In this document: piece by piece, positions 24,804 to 37,975 of the stretch
Layout of the letters: the number at the start of each line of letters is the position of its first letter
Position numbering within the stretch: the stretch's first letter is position 1
NCBI GenBank assembly: GCA_013397935.1
Contig: VZRN01006621.1
Coordinates: forward strand, 304,731-368,730
Length of the DNA stretch: 64,000 nt
Direction of reading: 5' to 3'
DNA from: Dasyornis broadbenti
Lineage: Eukaryota > Chordata > Aves > Passeriformes > Dasyornithidae
The notes under the pieces: model-generated
Database searches by the model: none
Told to the model about the DNA's origin: nothing
Seen by the model: the letters and a program-made list of their open reading frames with translations, nothing else
Made by a program: the position numbers and the translations under genes

Positions 24804-25640
24804 ATATAACAATTTTAAAACTTTATACTTCCTTTTCGAAAACCCCTCATGTAGTTGACCAAATTTTGTGCTCTTAAGACCCGAGGTTGTTTTTTCCCAG
24901 ATACATTTTTAATTGAATACTTTTGGAAAGGGTACTATTTTACAGGAGTAGAAAGCAAGATATTTTCATGCAGTAAAACATCTCAATTATTTATGCAGAC
25001 CTCCTGAATAACCAGTGTTGAAACTGATTAGAATGGATGAATCAACAACTGCTGTTAAAACAATATTCTCAGATGCTAAAATGTTTTACCAACGATTTTT
25101 TTTGTTTACTTACCAAAACATACAGTTCAGAATTAGAAAAAAAAAAAAAGCAGGCAACTGTTCCATTTCTATTCAGACTGAAGTGATATCATGATGTAAA
25201 GGTCTGTTTGGAGATTCTACTGAAAACCATTCTAACATTCTAATAAAAAACAGCTCCCAAAATGTAGAAGTAAAATATATGTTCACAAGGATATTTTTTA
25301 TTCAAAGTTTCTGCTCCCTTGAAAATAGACCACTTATGATCAAAGAAAGAAGCAATTGCTGTCAAGTACAGTGAAATTTAAAACTGAAAAGTTTCCAGAT
25401 ATTTACATACAAAATGAGCATCATTCTCACCTTCTGGCTTAGAGCAAGTGCTGGTTTATTTTATTCCAGTTATTACTAGAAACTAACAAAATTAACACCA
25501 CCTAGCCATTCACTGAAAAATTTAAAATTTCATTAGAGAGAGTGTACTGGTTATATAATTTAAGTACAAAATAATGAATAATCATGAAAGGTTATATTAA
25601 GCAGGAAACTTTCAAACTCCTCCCCTAGTAAGGGAGACCA

Positions 25641-25655
25641 ATAAATAAATAAATA
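25641..25655 (+). repeat. ATAA tetranucleotide repeat
   Basis: Just under four copies of an ATAA unit. Confidence 0.8.
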
Positions 25656-28486
25656 GTAGTGTCAATCTTTAGATCATGTTCCTGAAAGTAGTGGTGGAAG
25701 GTGTTTTTAAGAATGCCAAAATTATCTAAGTCCTTAAGTCATGCTTTCAAAATACAAGTAGCTTAATTACTCTAAATTATAATTTCAGAGTTTCACAAAG
25801 GTCTGAGTCTTCACTGTGAGAGCAAATTCAGATTAATGCCGTGCAACTATTTGTACACCGAAATAATCCTAAATCGATGTCTTTTATCGGGCAAAATTCC
25901 AGCTCTTGGAGTCTGGTTTTCTTCTATTTTCTTCCATACTTGTGTCCAGGCATTAAAAAATAACATATCCACTCCCTACACACCCGCATGCAAATTCTGT
26001 TAATTTTTCATCCTCCATCCCAAAGGAGATTGTTTCAGAGCTTGATTCTGGTATCTGAGTCTTTCTTAACTTGTCAGCCCACCTGTGAACCACAGTTGCA
26101 AAGTGTGGAGAGTCCTCCATCTTCTGCTTAAACACCATCTGTCACTGCAAGTAAGCTATCGATACCTTCTGGGTCATCCACATTTGGCCTTTAGGAAGTG
26201 GCTATTAAAGTTTTCCATTAGTATGATTTGGTGATGGTGCTGTGTTATGCTATCAAGACATGGTTAAGCAACCCTTGCCTATATAAAGACAGAATATTTA
26301 TAGTCCATTGTACTGAACAGCACACCACCTTTTGTTCATATCCTAAGATAAAAAAAAAATAAGTAATAACTCTGAAAATAATGTGTTACATGTAGGTATT
26401 TGACTGCAAAGTGGTGTTTCATATGATGTGAATAATGATTCCCTAACATTTTCTACGAGACATTTAAATTCTTATTTTAACACTCCGTAAATTGTCTTAC
26501 TTCTGACAGATTCCTTCTCCTAGTCTACATTTACTCCCTTCACCTGGTAGTCAAAGATTAAAGTAGTTCTACTTTTGCTCAATTTTGAGGGTTTTTTTCT
26601 GCAGTTAAAGCATATTTTCTCACTGTATTCCCATATTGGGAGGTTCTAAACATTTTACATATCTAGAATTTGATTTCAACTATCAGTATTCCATTCAGAA
26701 TTACATTTTACTTCAGCTTATGGATGGTATTTTCTAATTCAGTCAAATTGCAATTCTGAAAGTTGCTACACACTCATTTCAGCTACTTCTAATGTACAAA
26801 CATACTGTAAGAGAAGAAAATAATCACAATACCCAAGAAGTTTCAACAAAGTTCAATAAAAGAAATAACAAAACCTCCTTCCATATGTACTAGCATAATT
26901 CAGGAATAACTTTACCATTTTGTGGAGGCACTCTGGTATAACACTGAATAGCATATAGTCCAGGAATGAAAAAGGAAAAAAAAAAAAACTCCTTGCACAA
27001 TTTTTCACCAGTATATTAAAAAAAACCCCAAAAATACAAGATATTTATAAAATCGCATTTTTACAGGAGGAACAGCAAAAGTGCATCATTTGAAGCCCTT
27101 TTTAATTGCCAGCCATCTTAACTTTGAAGACTGTCTCTTTGTGATGCAATTAGCACCTTGTTTCACAGCAGCCCTGGAAAGATGAGAACTACATAGCTAT
27201 ATCATAATATAGCTAAATCAAAATAACTCAAGTATTTTCCTGATTGTGGGATATTTAGTAGAAGGTGCTATCACACAGCAATCTTTTCTCCTAGAAGCAG
27301 TACTTATTTTTGTAAAATTTATAGGATATTTTACATCTTTGAGACTTCTAGCCATCTGTGAAACTTGGCAAGAACCGGCCAATGGTTTAAAAAGTTGTTA
27401 GTAGTGGAGGAGGGCAGGGTAACAGATACACATACAGACAGTATGTATTATTAGATTAAGTGTTAGACCATACCTGAATTAGACCATGTGCGTTAAAATG
27501 GTTTTATTTCTTGAGACATTTCCGTGTCTGTTAGGAATCATCTCCATATGCCAATAAAAAATAATTTTAACTAAAATACAGACTTCATCTCTTGTATCTT
27601 CTAAGTGTCATTGTATATATGGTCTCCCTCCTTACAGAAGCTCAAAATAAAAACCAAGAAAGGAATCTAACTTGAATTACCTCAGGTATCGACCAAACAT
27701 ATGGAGCATTCAGCCACATTGCCTGAATCAAAATTAAGATTAGGTCTTTTGGATTCATTCCCTCTCCTGGTAAAACGCCCTCCTGTGTACAACTAACTAC
27801 TATCTGATCATTACAAGTGCAAAATGATCAGAGTATCACTAAGCACTGCAATACTCAATGAGCACCAAGGATGGCTGGTACATAAAGCAGTCTGTTACCT
27901 ATCCAGTAAAGGACCTAATTGTGATCTTTATTATGCACAAGCTACTTCTAACAAGTGACATTTGGAAGTGGGATTATCTAGGAAATATATATTCAGATCC
28001 TTGCAAAGAAACAGGTTCTGCTGGTAGAAGAAACATTGTCTCAAATTGTATTTCCGTACTGCAAAATAGTCAAACAACCGATAATACTATCTGCCTCACT
28101 TTGTTCATTAGCCAGTACAAACCTCATAAATTTTATACAGTTATTTGAGCAATCAGTACACACTATTTCAAGTTGTAATTACCCACTAGATATGAGAAGT
28201 TTCTCCGTTCCAGGCAATTTAATTGGTTGAATAATACTGGCTCTCTTGCACAGTGAGGACTCACAAAAAAAATCATAAAATACACTAAGACAAATTCTGT
28301 TGTTCTTTAATTTCCAGGACAAAATATAAGAACATAGTAAAAGGGGATTACCACTTTTCTGGTTCTTGAGAGTAACATATAGAAACATATCGTACATACA
28401 CGACACCATAGTATTGACAGCATCCTTTAAACTAAGAAAGAAACCATAAAAATACAAATGGAATAATTTAAAAGTTATTAAGGAAT

Positions 28487-28497
28487 GGGGGGGGGGG
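28487..28497 (+). repeat. G homopolymer (11 G)
   Basis: Eleven consecutive G in an AT-rich context, which is rare in this window. Length errors are likely in assembly. Confidence 0.9.
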
Positions 28498-29526
28498 TGT
28501 ATAGGTTCCTTTTGCCTATATATAATAGGCTCCTCGTAATTCAAGTGTGTATAAAGATGTAAAACTGAGTGACTTGGTATGCCTAACAGAAATTAGCATT
28601 CAAAGAGTAAGAAAAAGAGGAAGAAGACAATCCATGCTACATGGTTAGTCATAGTCCAACAGTTCGGGTGCATAACCCCATTACAGATTTACACACACTA
28701 CTTTGGTCTAATAACATTTTTATGAGCTATGGAAAAGGAAAAGCAGTGTTATAAAAGAAAATAGGTTTTTAAAAGGTGTCAGAGTATGCCGAGCCTTTAA
28801 AATTTCTCAATACAAAGAGATGTTGAATCCCAAGATTCTGTAGGGGTTTAGGTAGCACTAGTCATCAGGAATACTGACTTCAGCTAGTATCTGGAAAAGA
28901 GATTAAACTTTTCCCTTTCAAATGCCATTTCAACAATATTTTCTATCTACTCTCACTGAGAAAATATCCTTTGAAATAAGCTCTGTACAGGGTCACATAT
29001 AAAAAACTTGCAGAAACAGCAAATACTGGAGAGCTCAGTTAATAAATAGGATGTTCCTCACACTGCAAATGATTTTAAGTTTGAACTTTCATTTTCCACT
29101 GCTGAAAACTGACATAATTTGCAAACTTCATCTGCCAGAGAGCCTGTGGTGCAATTCTTTTCATACAGCAGTATTTGTCACAATCACAAGCTTTTCAGGG
29201 AGAAAAACCCCACCAACAAAAACAAACTCCAGTCTGTGTGACAAATAGCAGGATATTTCATGTGAAAAATCTTTTACAAATCACTTCCTTCTTAGATTTG
29301 ATGACTCATAGAACACAACACAAAACCCTTTCCCCAAGCATAGCGGACACAGCAAATGCAGGATAGCAACTCTGAAAAGGTGCAAATTAAGGATTTTCAT
29401 TAAGATACACTCCACTATCTGCTCCTCAGAAGTAGCACAGTACTAAATAGTAGTACAGGCTCTGCTTATCATTCAATACCTACTCAGTGTCTTTTCATAA
29501 CTCACCAGTCTCTTTTCGAAGTTAAC

Positions 29527-29791
29527 AAATGATAGGACAAGAGGGAATTGGCTCAGGTTGCACCAGGGGTGGTTTAGATTGGATATTAAAAAAAACTTCT
29601 TCACTCAAGGAGTAGTCAGACATTGGAACAGGCTGCCCAGGCAAGTGGTGGAGTCATCATCCCTGGAGGTATTTAACAGACCCATGGATGTGACATTCAG
29701 GGAGATGTTTTAGTGGTGGACTTGGCACTGTTAGGATAAAGGTTGGGCTCAATGATTTCGAAGGTCTTTTCCAGCATAAATGATGCTTTGA
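29527..29791 (+). mobile_element. CR1 LINE, 3' end
   Basis: Plus-strand CR1 3' segment with 'gataggacaagagggaa', 'ttggatattaaaaaaaactt', 'cattggaacaggctgcccagg' and 'tggtggagtcatcatccctgg'. A 3' UTR follows with 'gttttagtggtggacttggc' and ends near a degraded 'tgatgctttga' terminus. The 'gttttagtggtgg' variant differs from the other copies here and suggests a different CR1 subfamily. It is inactive and 5'-truncated. Confidence 0.92.
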
Positions 29792-30839
29792 CCTTTCAAG
29801 CCTGTCTCTCAGAAATTACACAAGTACCATCTGTGACCAGAGGTAACAAAATGAAGAAACATTTTCATTTTATTAATTTTTAAAAACCCAACTATTTTGC
29901 ACCATCATCTCAGCTAATTCTCCCTTCCATGTATTACAAAGATTTGTAAGGTCTATCTGAGTGGCCAACCCTTCCAGAGACACTTCTATTGCTAGATCAG
30001 TAAAGGTACCCTGCTCCTTTCCTTTCACTTCAATTTTCATTTTACTGCCATGCTAAAAATGGCACCCTTATGCACCATGCTGACAAATACATTTTATTTT
30101 CTATTACTCCTGATTCCATTGGCAAAAATTTAGTTTTCCACACCAACTATGCAGGTGATTTGATCTCACTCATAAATTTTCTTTCAAACCCAGAAGAATT
30201 AGAGTTTTGATTCATTTCAACTGTGCTGGAATTATGACAATAATATCAAGGCCAAATGAAAGAATCAACAAGAGGAATGAATGAAATTTTAAGTTTTCAA
30301 TTGCATTTTATCTTCCTTGCAAAAGAAAAACTAAAAAATTATGGAATGTGGCACACAGAAATTAAATTATCAACCAGGTACTATGTGCCTTTCCATAGGT
30401 TATTTTACAAAGGATACATTGCAAACTTTCAGAGATACTATTAGCAGTAATGTGGCTGTTTATGAATATTGACACTGTAAGCCTTACATTTGTCTCAGTA
30501 CTAAGAGGGTGGGAGACCAAATTACCTATAAACTTACTTAGACTGCAAAATTTTGCTAAGAATTTTGTATGAATTAATTCTAAGTGGTGTCTTTCACAGC
30601 TTTATAAAAGAAATTATCTTCTTTCTTAGCTCCATTAATACGTATTTACTGAGTTATGGACCCCACAGCATGAAAAATTTAACTGATTGAGTTCAAATTA
30701 CTAACTATTGATTTCTCTTGACTTTGAAAACATGGTGACATCTGTGTGCAGACATTTCCAGCTTTGTAATATTTAAAGTGGCCCAGGAAACAGAAAGACA
30801 AAACCCTCTAATGCCACATCCTTGTCACTGCTATGTCAC
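29792..30839. other. Non-coding background
   Basis: AT-rich sequence between two plus-strand CR1 copies. Nothing else is recognised. Confidence 0.7.
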
Positions 30840-31379
30840 TGCGTTGCCAGTAATGTTGAAGAAGGTGATCCTTTCTCTCTACAGAACACTGGTGTGTCCA
30901 CACCTGGAGTCCTAGGTCCAGTTCTGGGCTCCCCAGTACAAGGGAGACATGGACATACTGGAGAGAGTTCAACAACCAACCAAGAAGATGATGAAGGGCC
31001 TGGAGCACCTCTCTTAAATGGAAAAGATGCGAGAACTGGAACTGTTGAGACTGGAGAAGAAAATGCTCAGAGTGGACTTTACCAATGAGTATAAATACCT
31101 GAAGGAAGAGAATAAGTAAGAGGGAAACAGATTATTCTCAGCGGTGCCCAGGGACAGGGTAAGGAGCACAATCCGAAAAACAGGAAATTCCAAAGGAACA
31201 CAAGAAAACACATCTCTACTGCAGTAAGGCAGGTTAGGTCATAAAAATCTTTTTCGGTGTAAAATTCACCATCCAACTGGACACATTCCTGGGCAAGATG
31301 CTGTAGCTGACCACGCTTGAGCTGGGGGAGCAGACTAGATGATCTCAAGAGGTCCTTTACAACCCACATGATTCTGTGA
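30840..31379 (+). mobile_element. CR1 LINE, 3' end
   Basis: Plus-strand CR1 including the end of ORF2. Recognisable blocks are 'ccagttctgggctccccag', 'gggagacatggacatactgg', 'gggcctggagcacctctc', 'gtataaatacctgaagg' and 'cagcggtgcccagggacag'. The 3' UTR follows ('gcagactagatgatctcaag') and the copy ends in GATTCTGTGA at 31370-31379. The frame is broken. The frames of 65-96 codons overlapping it on the other strand are shadows. Confidence 0.93.
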
Positions 31380-33989
31380 CTCCCTAATTTTTAAAATATC
31401 TTCTATCAAATATATGTAAAAGTATTTCCAGGCAACCACACAGACAACACCACAGTAGGAATTATATTTAAATAGCAAATGCTCTAAAGAACTGAGATAC
31501 AACAATTCTAACAAAGAACTTTTAATTTTAATTCTATCAGTCCATTATCCATCTCCACGCATTATACTAACAAGGACCTGTAGGTGGTATCATAGTGCAA
31601 ACAATGTGTAAAAGACAATATTAATGGCATAAGGTGAAAGATTAAAAAAACCAAAAATTAATATCTTGGTCAGTTTACCATCTGCCTGTGAACATATAGA
31701 TGCAAGTGGGTATGAATGAAAGTTTTTACAATGTTTGAGTTTTCTAATTTTTTAGGACCATCTCTACAGATCTCTGAGTAATAATGATTCAATGATTATG
31801 GCTATGCAGTATAGCAAAAGGGAATAGTCTTAAAATTTCTTCAGTATTATCAGAATCCAGGTGAGATTTCTCTAAGCTTTGTTGGCACATGTCAGAAGTC
31901 TTTCAAGTCTCACAGACAAGGTTTTAGAAGTGTACTTCTGCACAATACTTAACTGTACTGCAGATAAAGCATGAACAACAGCTCCTTAACATGAGCTCTA
32001 GGAAATTAATTAGCCTTTGGCATAACTAGCCTGTTAGACATGACAGAGCAGTTGCTCTAAGATTGTTGTATACTATTCCAGCCTAACAGAAAAGGAATAA
32101 CCATTCTGATAAACTTGACTCTTCAGACAAAAAATATTCCTGAGGTAAAGCAAAGCCTACAGCCCCACAGAATCTGTACATTTGAGAGTTTGACAGAAAA
32201 TTTTCCCTGTATAGTCTCCTAGATTTCAGGCTCACACTTGCTATTCTTACTTCTCCAGGGGAAGACCTAAATTTCATTTTTATCAGGTGACTATAAAGTC
32301 TGACCTATAGTTTGGGCAGTAAGAGTAAGTGATGCAACAAAAGAGAACAACATTTAAAATAAAGTGCATGAGCAGTGAAGACAGTTAGAATTGTGGCTAG
32401 ATATGTCTGAGATCTTTTGTGACTAAACAAACATTTTTTAGCATAAATACGTCTCTGTAAATTGACATTTCCATATATGACATTCCATGCAGTCGTTGAC
32501 ATAATTTAACACTCTTTTTATGGTACCAATCAAAAAAGACGAGAGGTTCAGAAATTGACTCAAGATTCTATGTAAATTTTTTAGTGTTGAACTGGATAAA
32601 TCTAACCATCATAGACATTTCTAAACATGAACATACTTACTGTTTTTCAATTACAGTTTTACTAGACAGGAGGGACAAAAAAAAAAAATCCACATAATTG
32701 CCATAACTACATTTTCAACCATGCAAATCAATAATTAAAGCTTTATGTTTCTGCAGTTTTATTACAAAGCCACTTCAACCATGAGCAGGTTTTCCTCTTT
32801 AGTGGGGAAAAAGAATTAATCAAGTAAAACAGACAACTTACTTAGGTTACCACTTATACCCACACTTGCACAAATGGCCACTTGCTGAATTATCAGAGTA
32901 GTGCAAGTTATGTGCTTATTTTCTGTCCTTTTATGTGTACACAAACACTGCATCTCAGGCACCATTTTGTGACAAAAACAGATAAAGGATGACATGATGT
33001 GTTAACACCTTTCCATATGGTATTTACCAAAAAAAGATATGCTTTATATATATATATGGAAAATATATCACATAGACTAGATTGTTCTTCAGCACCAGGA
33101 ATCAATGGGGCTGAGAAAATTGATGCACTTTACATGTCTGCCATCCTAATCAGTAATAAGTAAAAGACCTTGCTTACAACACATAAGATAACTGGGTAAT
33201 GAGAAGAATGCAAATTGTATTAAAAAATAAACGTTTTAAGGTATAGTAAAATGAGGTTCAGAAGCCAAAACACGTAAACAAAGAGCGATTAACAGAGATT
33301 ACTTTGAACATTGGATATATGACGGTATTATTTTGCAAAAACTGGCCTCAAAGCACCAAGTTCTAACCTTTGTTTGTACATTAAAATACACTTTACCTTG
33401 CAGTTCATCTAAACCCAGAAACATACTATTTGTAACTTTTAAAAAGCATAGGTTTCAGATATATGAGCCCATCATTGCACTTTTGAGAAGACACAGTCAA
33501 TTGTGAACCTGTTAATATCTTTTACAAGTCAGGTAAGAATGTACTAGCAAACCACATAAGTGGCTAAAAGGAAACAGATTGAATTTAGATAGACATGCTT
33601 TCCAAATGCCAACTAGTAAATCACCTCATGATATAATATGTTTTTCACTTGAAAAATGAAAGCAAGGTGCACTTTTGAAATGTCTGTCTTTGGCTGTACA
33701 GCATGTAATTCAAAAGAACTGTATTTATGACCTACATTCAAGCAGAGAGGTAGAAAACATCAATTCACAGTAGTATGTATCAAACATCTGAATAACTTCA
33801 TTATATAAATGCTTTTCTTCCCATATTCTGTTAATTTATGTGATGGAGTAAATCCAACGAACAAACACTGCCTAAGATTACAGAAGCGTTGACATAAGAT
33901 ACTGAGCTGCATCACAGCTGCGTGACACCAACAGCTGACAGGGCTGAGCTAGGTGCTTGCCTCCTGTATCTCAGGCTCATCTGAAGTAC

Positions 33990-34032
33990 ACATATATTTA
34001 TGTATGTATCTGTATATATATATACAAATACA
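33990..34032 (+). repeat. TA-rich simple sequence
   Basis: Imperfect TATG/TATA repeats, including a pure TA run near 34013-34024. Confidence 0.8.
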
Positions 34033-34580
34033 TATCCATCAGTTTCACCCTTCCTTTCCTACAATGGAAAAAATCTAGAAGAAATAAAAAAATCTGTAAG
34101 AATATCCACAGCCAACATAATTCATAATTGGTCTTTATTAACCCATAAGTTTAGATCTACTGGCAATATAGCTATGACATAAAAGGCACCTCTGATTTAC
34201 AAATCAAAATGTTGCATTCTACAATAAAAGGTGAAATCCCTTCTTCATAAGTATTAACAAATTTAGTATTGAGTTAGCCTTGTTTACCATCCTGTTGTGA
34301 AATTTTGTAAATCTTTAAAACAGTGGTGCACACGAGTTAGTCGAAAATATAGTTTAAAGGTTGTTGAAAAAACTAATCAAACATTTGAGCTAAATCTGCC
34401 TTTTCTAGATTCTCTCTAACACATTTGCAACAATGCAATGGTCTGACTAGCCAGCACAATAAAGGACAAGATATTTACATGAAGAATTATCCTTGTAATA
34501 GTGAAATAATGAGATAATTTATCATTACCATAAAATATTAATTCCTTTTTATTTTTTTTTAAACTATTAAGAGATGTTTT

Positions 34581-34642
34581 GGAGGGGGGGGTTGGGTTTG
34601 TTTTGTTTTGTTTTTTGGGTTTTGGGCTTTTTTTTTTTTTTT
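34581..34642 (+). repeat. G/T-rich low-complexity tract
   Basis: An 11-base G-rich run with eight consecutive G, then GGG, TTTTG repeats, two further GGG tracts and a 15-T run. The four G tracts of three or more could form a quadruplex, though one loop is about 20 bases. The frame of 91 codons crossing it is an artefact of composition. Confidence 0.8.
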
Positions 34643-36884
34643 GTGGTTTTACTTTTGTTAAAAACAAGAAGTGTTTCATGGAGTTATGAGAAAGTAAATC
34701 ATACATTGGTATTTTCCCTGGAAATGCTTTGTAGAACAGGTCCTAAGGCCTACTCTAAGACTGTAACTAAAATACTACAATGTCATACCAAAAGTCTATT
34801 CCCTCTGATACACGCTATTTATGATAAAACAAAAATAAATCAGAAATAGATATATACTGCAGCCAAACCCTGAGATAATTACGGAATTTAAAATACTACA
34901 GAAAGAATTCTTACATGTTTTAAATCACTTTTATGCAGCAGTGAGAGAATACACTGAGGTTCATTTTTCTCCCTTCCTTTCTTTGTTTACTTTGCTGCTC
35001 TTACTGATACAGTACAATACATACTAGATTAATGATCTAAAGAAAAATTTTCTAGATTATTAGTTACTTTCAGATTTTGAGTAATAGTTCTCTTTTTTTG
35101 CTCCTTACACAGCATTATGTTTCAAGAATTTGGGGAGTTTGAATTTCCTTCAGTGCTAACCTTAATCGAGACATTTGGTTTTCTTCAAAATATCCTATTT
35201 CACAAGACTTGTGAAGTGTACCCAAGACAACCTATGTCCTAATATAGGGAGTCACATTCCTTTTCCTTGTACACTTTGACCAAAAAATGAAGACCATGGA
35301 AGCGGATATTTGTTTAAACATTCAAAACTTCTACAGAAATGTAAAAACCTCTTTCTATGTCCTGAATACTCACACAAGTTGTTGCATGTTTTGCACATAC
35401 TTAAGTAGTCTCTTAAAAAAATCACTGGAAAACCTTTTTTCCCCTGCTAATGTTTTCATACAAGTTCTGAAAGCAGTCTACATGAAGTCTTTTACCTTTG
35501 AAAGCTCTAGAGAGATACCTACTTGTGGTAATCTGCAATCCTGAGCCAGGGCAACACACTCAACAAATCCAGTTTCTTTTTTTTTTGGTTTTACTTTTAC
35601 AAATAAAACCAAACTACAACAAAACCAACACACTACTAACAATAAAACTAATTATAAACATTATACATGTAAAAGAAAAAATGCTTAACCTGTCTATAAC
35701 AAGGGTAAAGCAACTGACTTGTTTTAGGCCATTGTTATATTGGTGGTTGTATTTCTCAGAAAAAATTCCTGTTGCTGTGGAGCACTGCTGGTTTTCACAG
35801 CCAAACTATATTTTGGAGTTAGGTCCAATGGACCTAATTTCTTTCCCTTTCAATATGTACTCTTGAAAATAGCTTCTAACCTATCCAGAAGACATGCTTG
35901 ACATCTTGACATTTTTCACTCTTTGGCGTTCCTTAAAGCATTGTTTCACCTCTTCAGGTGTTACTTTGTTAGACAAGGTTATCCTACAATAATAATCAGC
36001 CACTTCAGGAGTTGTGATAATAGAAAAGGAAAAGTCTTTCTTCTAAAGATATAACAAGAAAAAGGTCTCCCTCAGAGGAAAGAAAAAAAAAAAAGGTTTT
36101 TAAAAAATATTTTTTTCCACAAGTTTTAGTTGCTAAACCACTTATAGTCAAGGAATCATTCATTTGAGAACAAAATATGACCTTTGACTCTGTGTCTTTT
36201 ATCTTGGTCGTGCTTTGTGGGTATTTTTATAGATGTAACAACTGAACCTTTCCATTTCACGCCAACTGTGTCACATACATTGTAAGGAAAGAAGCTACAA
36301 GACTGAGTCTCAGATGCTCTTTTAGCCTATGTCACCTCCTTGCCAGTAGGTTAGCCAATTCTGATTCTCTGCAGCTTTATCTGGATGTCCAGCATTACAG
36401 ACTGAGTTATTCCACCATTGGAACAGAATTAGACACACTACATAAAGTTAAGAATCCGTGAAAGTAGAGATCAATGCCTAGATCTTTCTCTATGATTTTC
36501 AGTAAGTCGGTAACACTGGACAAGTATGATCAGCAACCACTTTTATAAAGGAAATATCTTAGATCTTGGTAGGAAATGAAACTTTATCTGTATAGTAAAC
36601 TTTCTGTGATTGGAGTGAGTATAAAACATTTGTGTTCTGAAAAGCTGTAAACTGAGAGCAAAGATAAACAGGGCTGTAGCTAACTAAGGCATAAAACAGA
36701 TCTGAGCCAGGAAAGAAATTTCCTATGATTTTATCAGCTCCAACCAGTTACCTGTATCTACTGTTAAAATAAATGAAGGTGTAACAGTCTCTCAAAAATG
36801 CACTTTTTTAGGCCATAACTTTTTTTTTCCCTTTCCTTTAATAACTAGACTGGTACATCTAGCTACACAATTTTTTTCGTTATT

Positions 36885-36909
36885 TAATGGGTCAGCTCTA
36901 GACCCATTA
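36885..36909. repeat. Perfect 9-bp inverted repeat
   Basis: TAATGGGTC (36885-36893) and GACCCATTA (36901-36909) are perfect reverse complements around a 7-base loop. No flanking T run would make it a terminator-like element, and no small RNA family is recognised. Confidence 0.8.
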
Positions 36910-37867
36910 GAAAATGAGAACTATGCATACAAACAATGAATGCAATTTAAAGAATTCTTATAATTAGTAAAAATAAAAATAATGGTGAGATAAATACAGT
37001 GCAGCACCTGTGTCTTCCACATATTTTTTGTGAGAGTTTATCAGAAAGTCAGCCTTCATATGAACACAGATAACCGCACAGACACATGCAAGCATATGTC
37101 CACCTAAGTTTATACCCCCTTTTATCTTCCCAAGTAAGTCTGCATTTCTGAAAGAAATGCCAAAGAACATTTCAACATATTGCTGCCACAACAACATTGG
37201 AAGCAACCATGACCAGTGCCTCATAATTTACAAGGTAAAATTTGACTGGAAATTTTTAGAGGAGAAAAAAAAAGATCTTTAGACTCAAAGAAAATTTTAT
37301 CAACTGCACTGTGACCTACAGACACAACAATGACTTTTGAAAGCAATGATGCAGAATATAAGGTAATACTAGGAACTACTGGAAAGAATTAAAAAAAAAT
37401 TCCAAAGTGAGATTTCTGCACATGTTCACGAGCTATTTCTAAGTTACATTCTATGCAGCTGTTTTGACTTCACTGATGCTGCATCAGGCATTAATCAGCA
37501 AAATTTCTGGCTCATTATCTTCACAGTTAATTTTTGTGGGACCTGTTCATTAAGCAGGGTTCATTCCTCAGTTCTCTAAATTTATTTAAAATAAAAATTA
37601 ATCTCATATTGAGGCATCACTACCCACTTGCTTATGGGATAAAAATATAATCTTACAAGGAAGAAAACTTTCATTTGGGTCCAATCACAGCAGGACAAAA
37701 ATCAAAAAAGGAAATCTAGAAAGAAATATTTTTATCATCAGATCTATGACATATTTTGCTAGTTTTCCACCCATCTTTTCACACTTCTAGAACTACACAG
37801 TTGTTACTAGCTTTCTTTTTGGCTGGCAGTGAGTTAAGTCAAAAAGCAAAAAGTTACCATCCACAAC

Positions 37868-37975
37868 ATGCCCCAGTTGCTTATTAGCATCTTTCTTCTC
37901 CTGCTGTTGGTGCTCCTCAGGTCCACTAGCTTAACCTCATGCACAGCCAGCAGTGGTGCCAGCCAAAATGTTTAG
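37868..37975 (+). other. Small open frame with signal-peptide-like start
   Basis: ATG at 37868 with A at -3 opens a 35-residue frame ending in TAG at 37973-37975. The first 18 residues are MPQLLISIFLLLLLVLLR: a strongly hydrophobic Leu-rich core followed by Arg, typical of a secretory signal or membrane anchor. The rest is Ser/Thr-rich with one Cys. A weak donor-like CAG|GTCCAC lies at 37918-37926, so it could be a first coding exon, a short peptide or chance from a CTT/CTC-rich patch. No promoter or partner exon is visible nearby. Confidence 0.18.

Larger units (their letters stand above)
24804..29526. other. Non-coding background
   Basis: AT-rich sequence without a recognised gene or interspersed repeat. 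A minus-strand frame at 25953-26138 begins next to an acceptor-like CAG and contains a good donor-like CACAG|GTGGGC. It is short and unassigned and I do not call it. The block at 27060-27180 is less AT-rich and could be conserved regulatory DNA, which needs alignment to judge. Confidence 0.6.
31380..37867. other. Non-coding background
   Basis: AT-rich sequence of 6.5 kb with no recognised gene or interspersed repeat; several TA and T-rich tracts. ATG frames here (for example 35287-35544, 35498-35866 and the minus-strand 36964-37224) have chance-like compositions and no splice or family support. Confidence 0.65.

Noticed and set aside
25953..26138. Minus-strand 61-codon frame as a second exon of the CpG-island transcript
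   Set aside because: Acceptor and donor-like sites exist (CAG at the start, CACAG|GTGGGC inside), but the pyrimidine tract is poor and the peptide matches nothing known to me.
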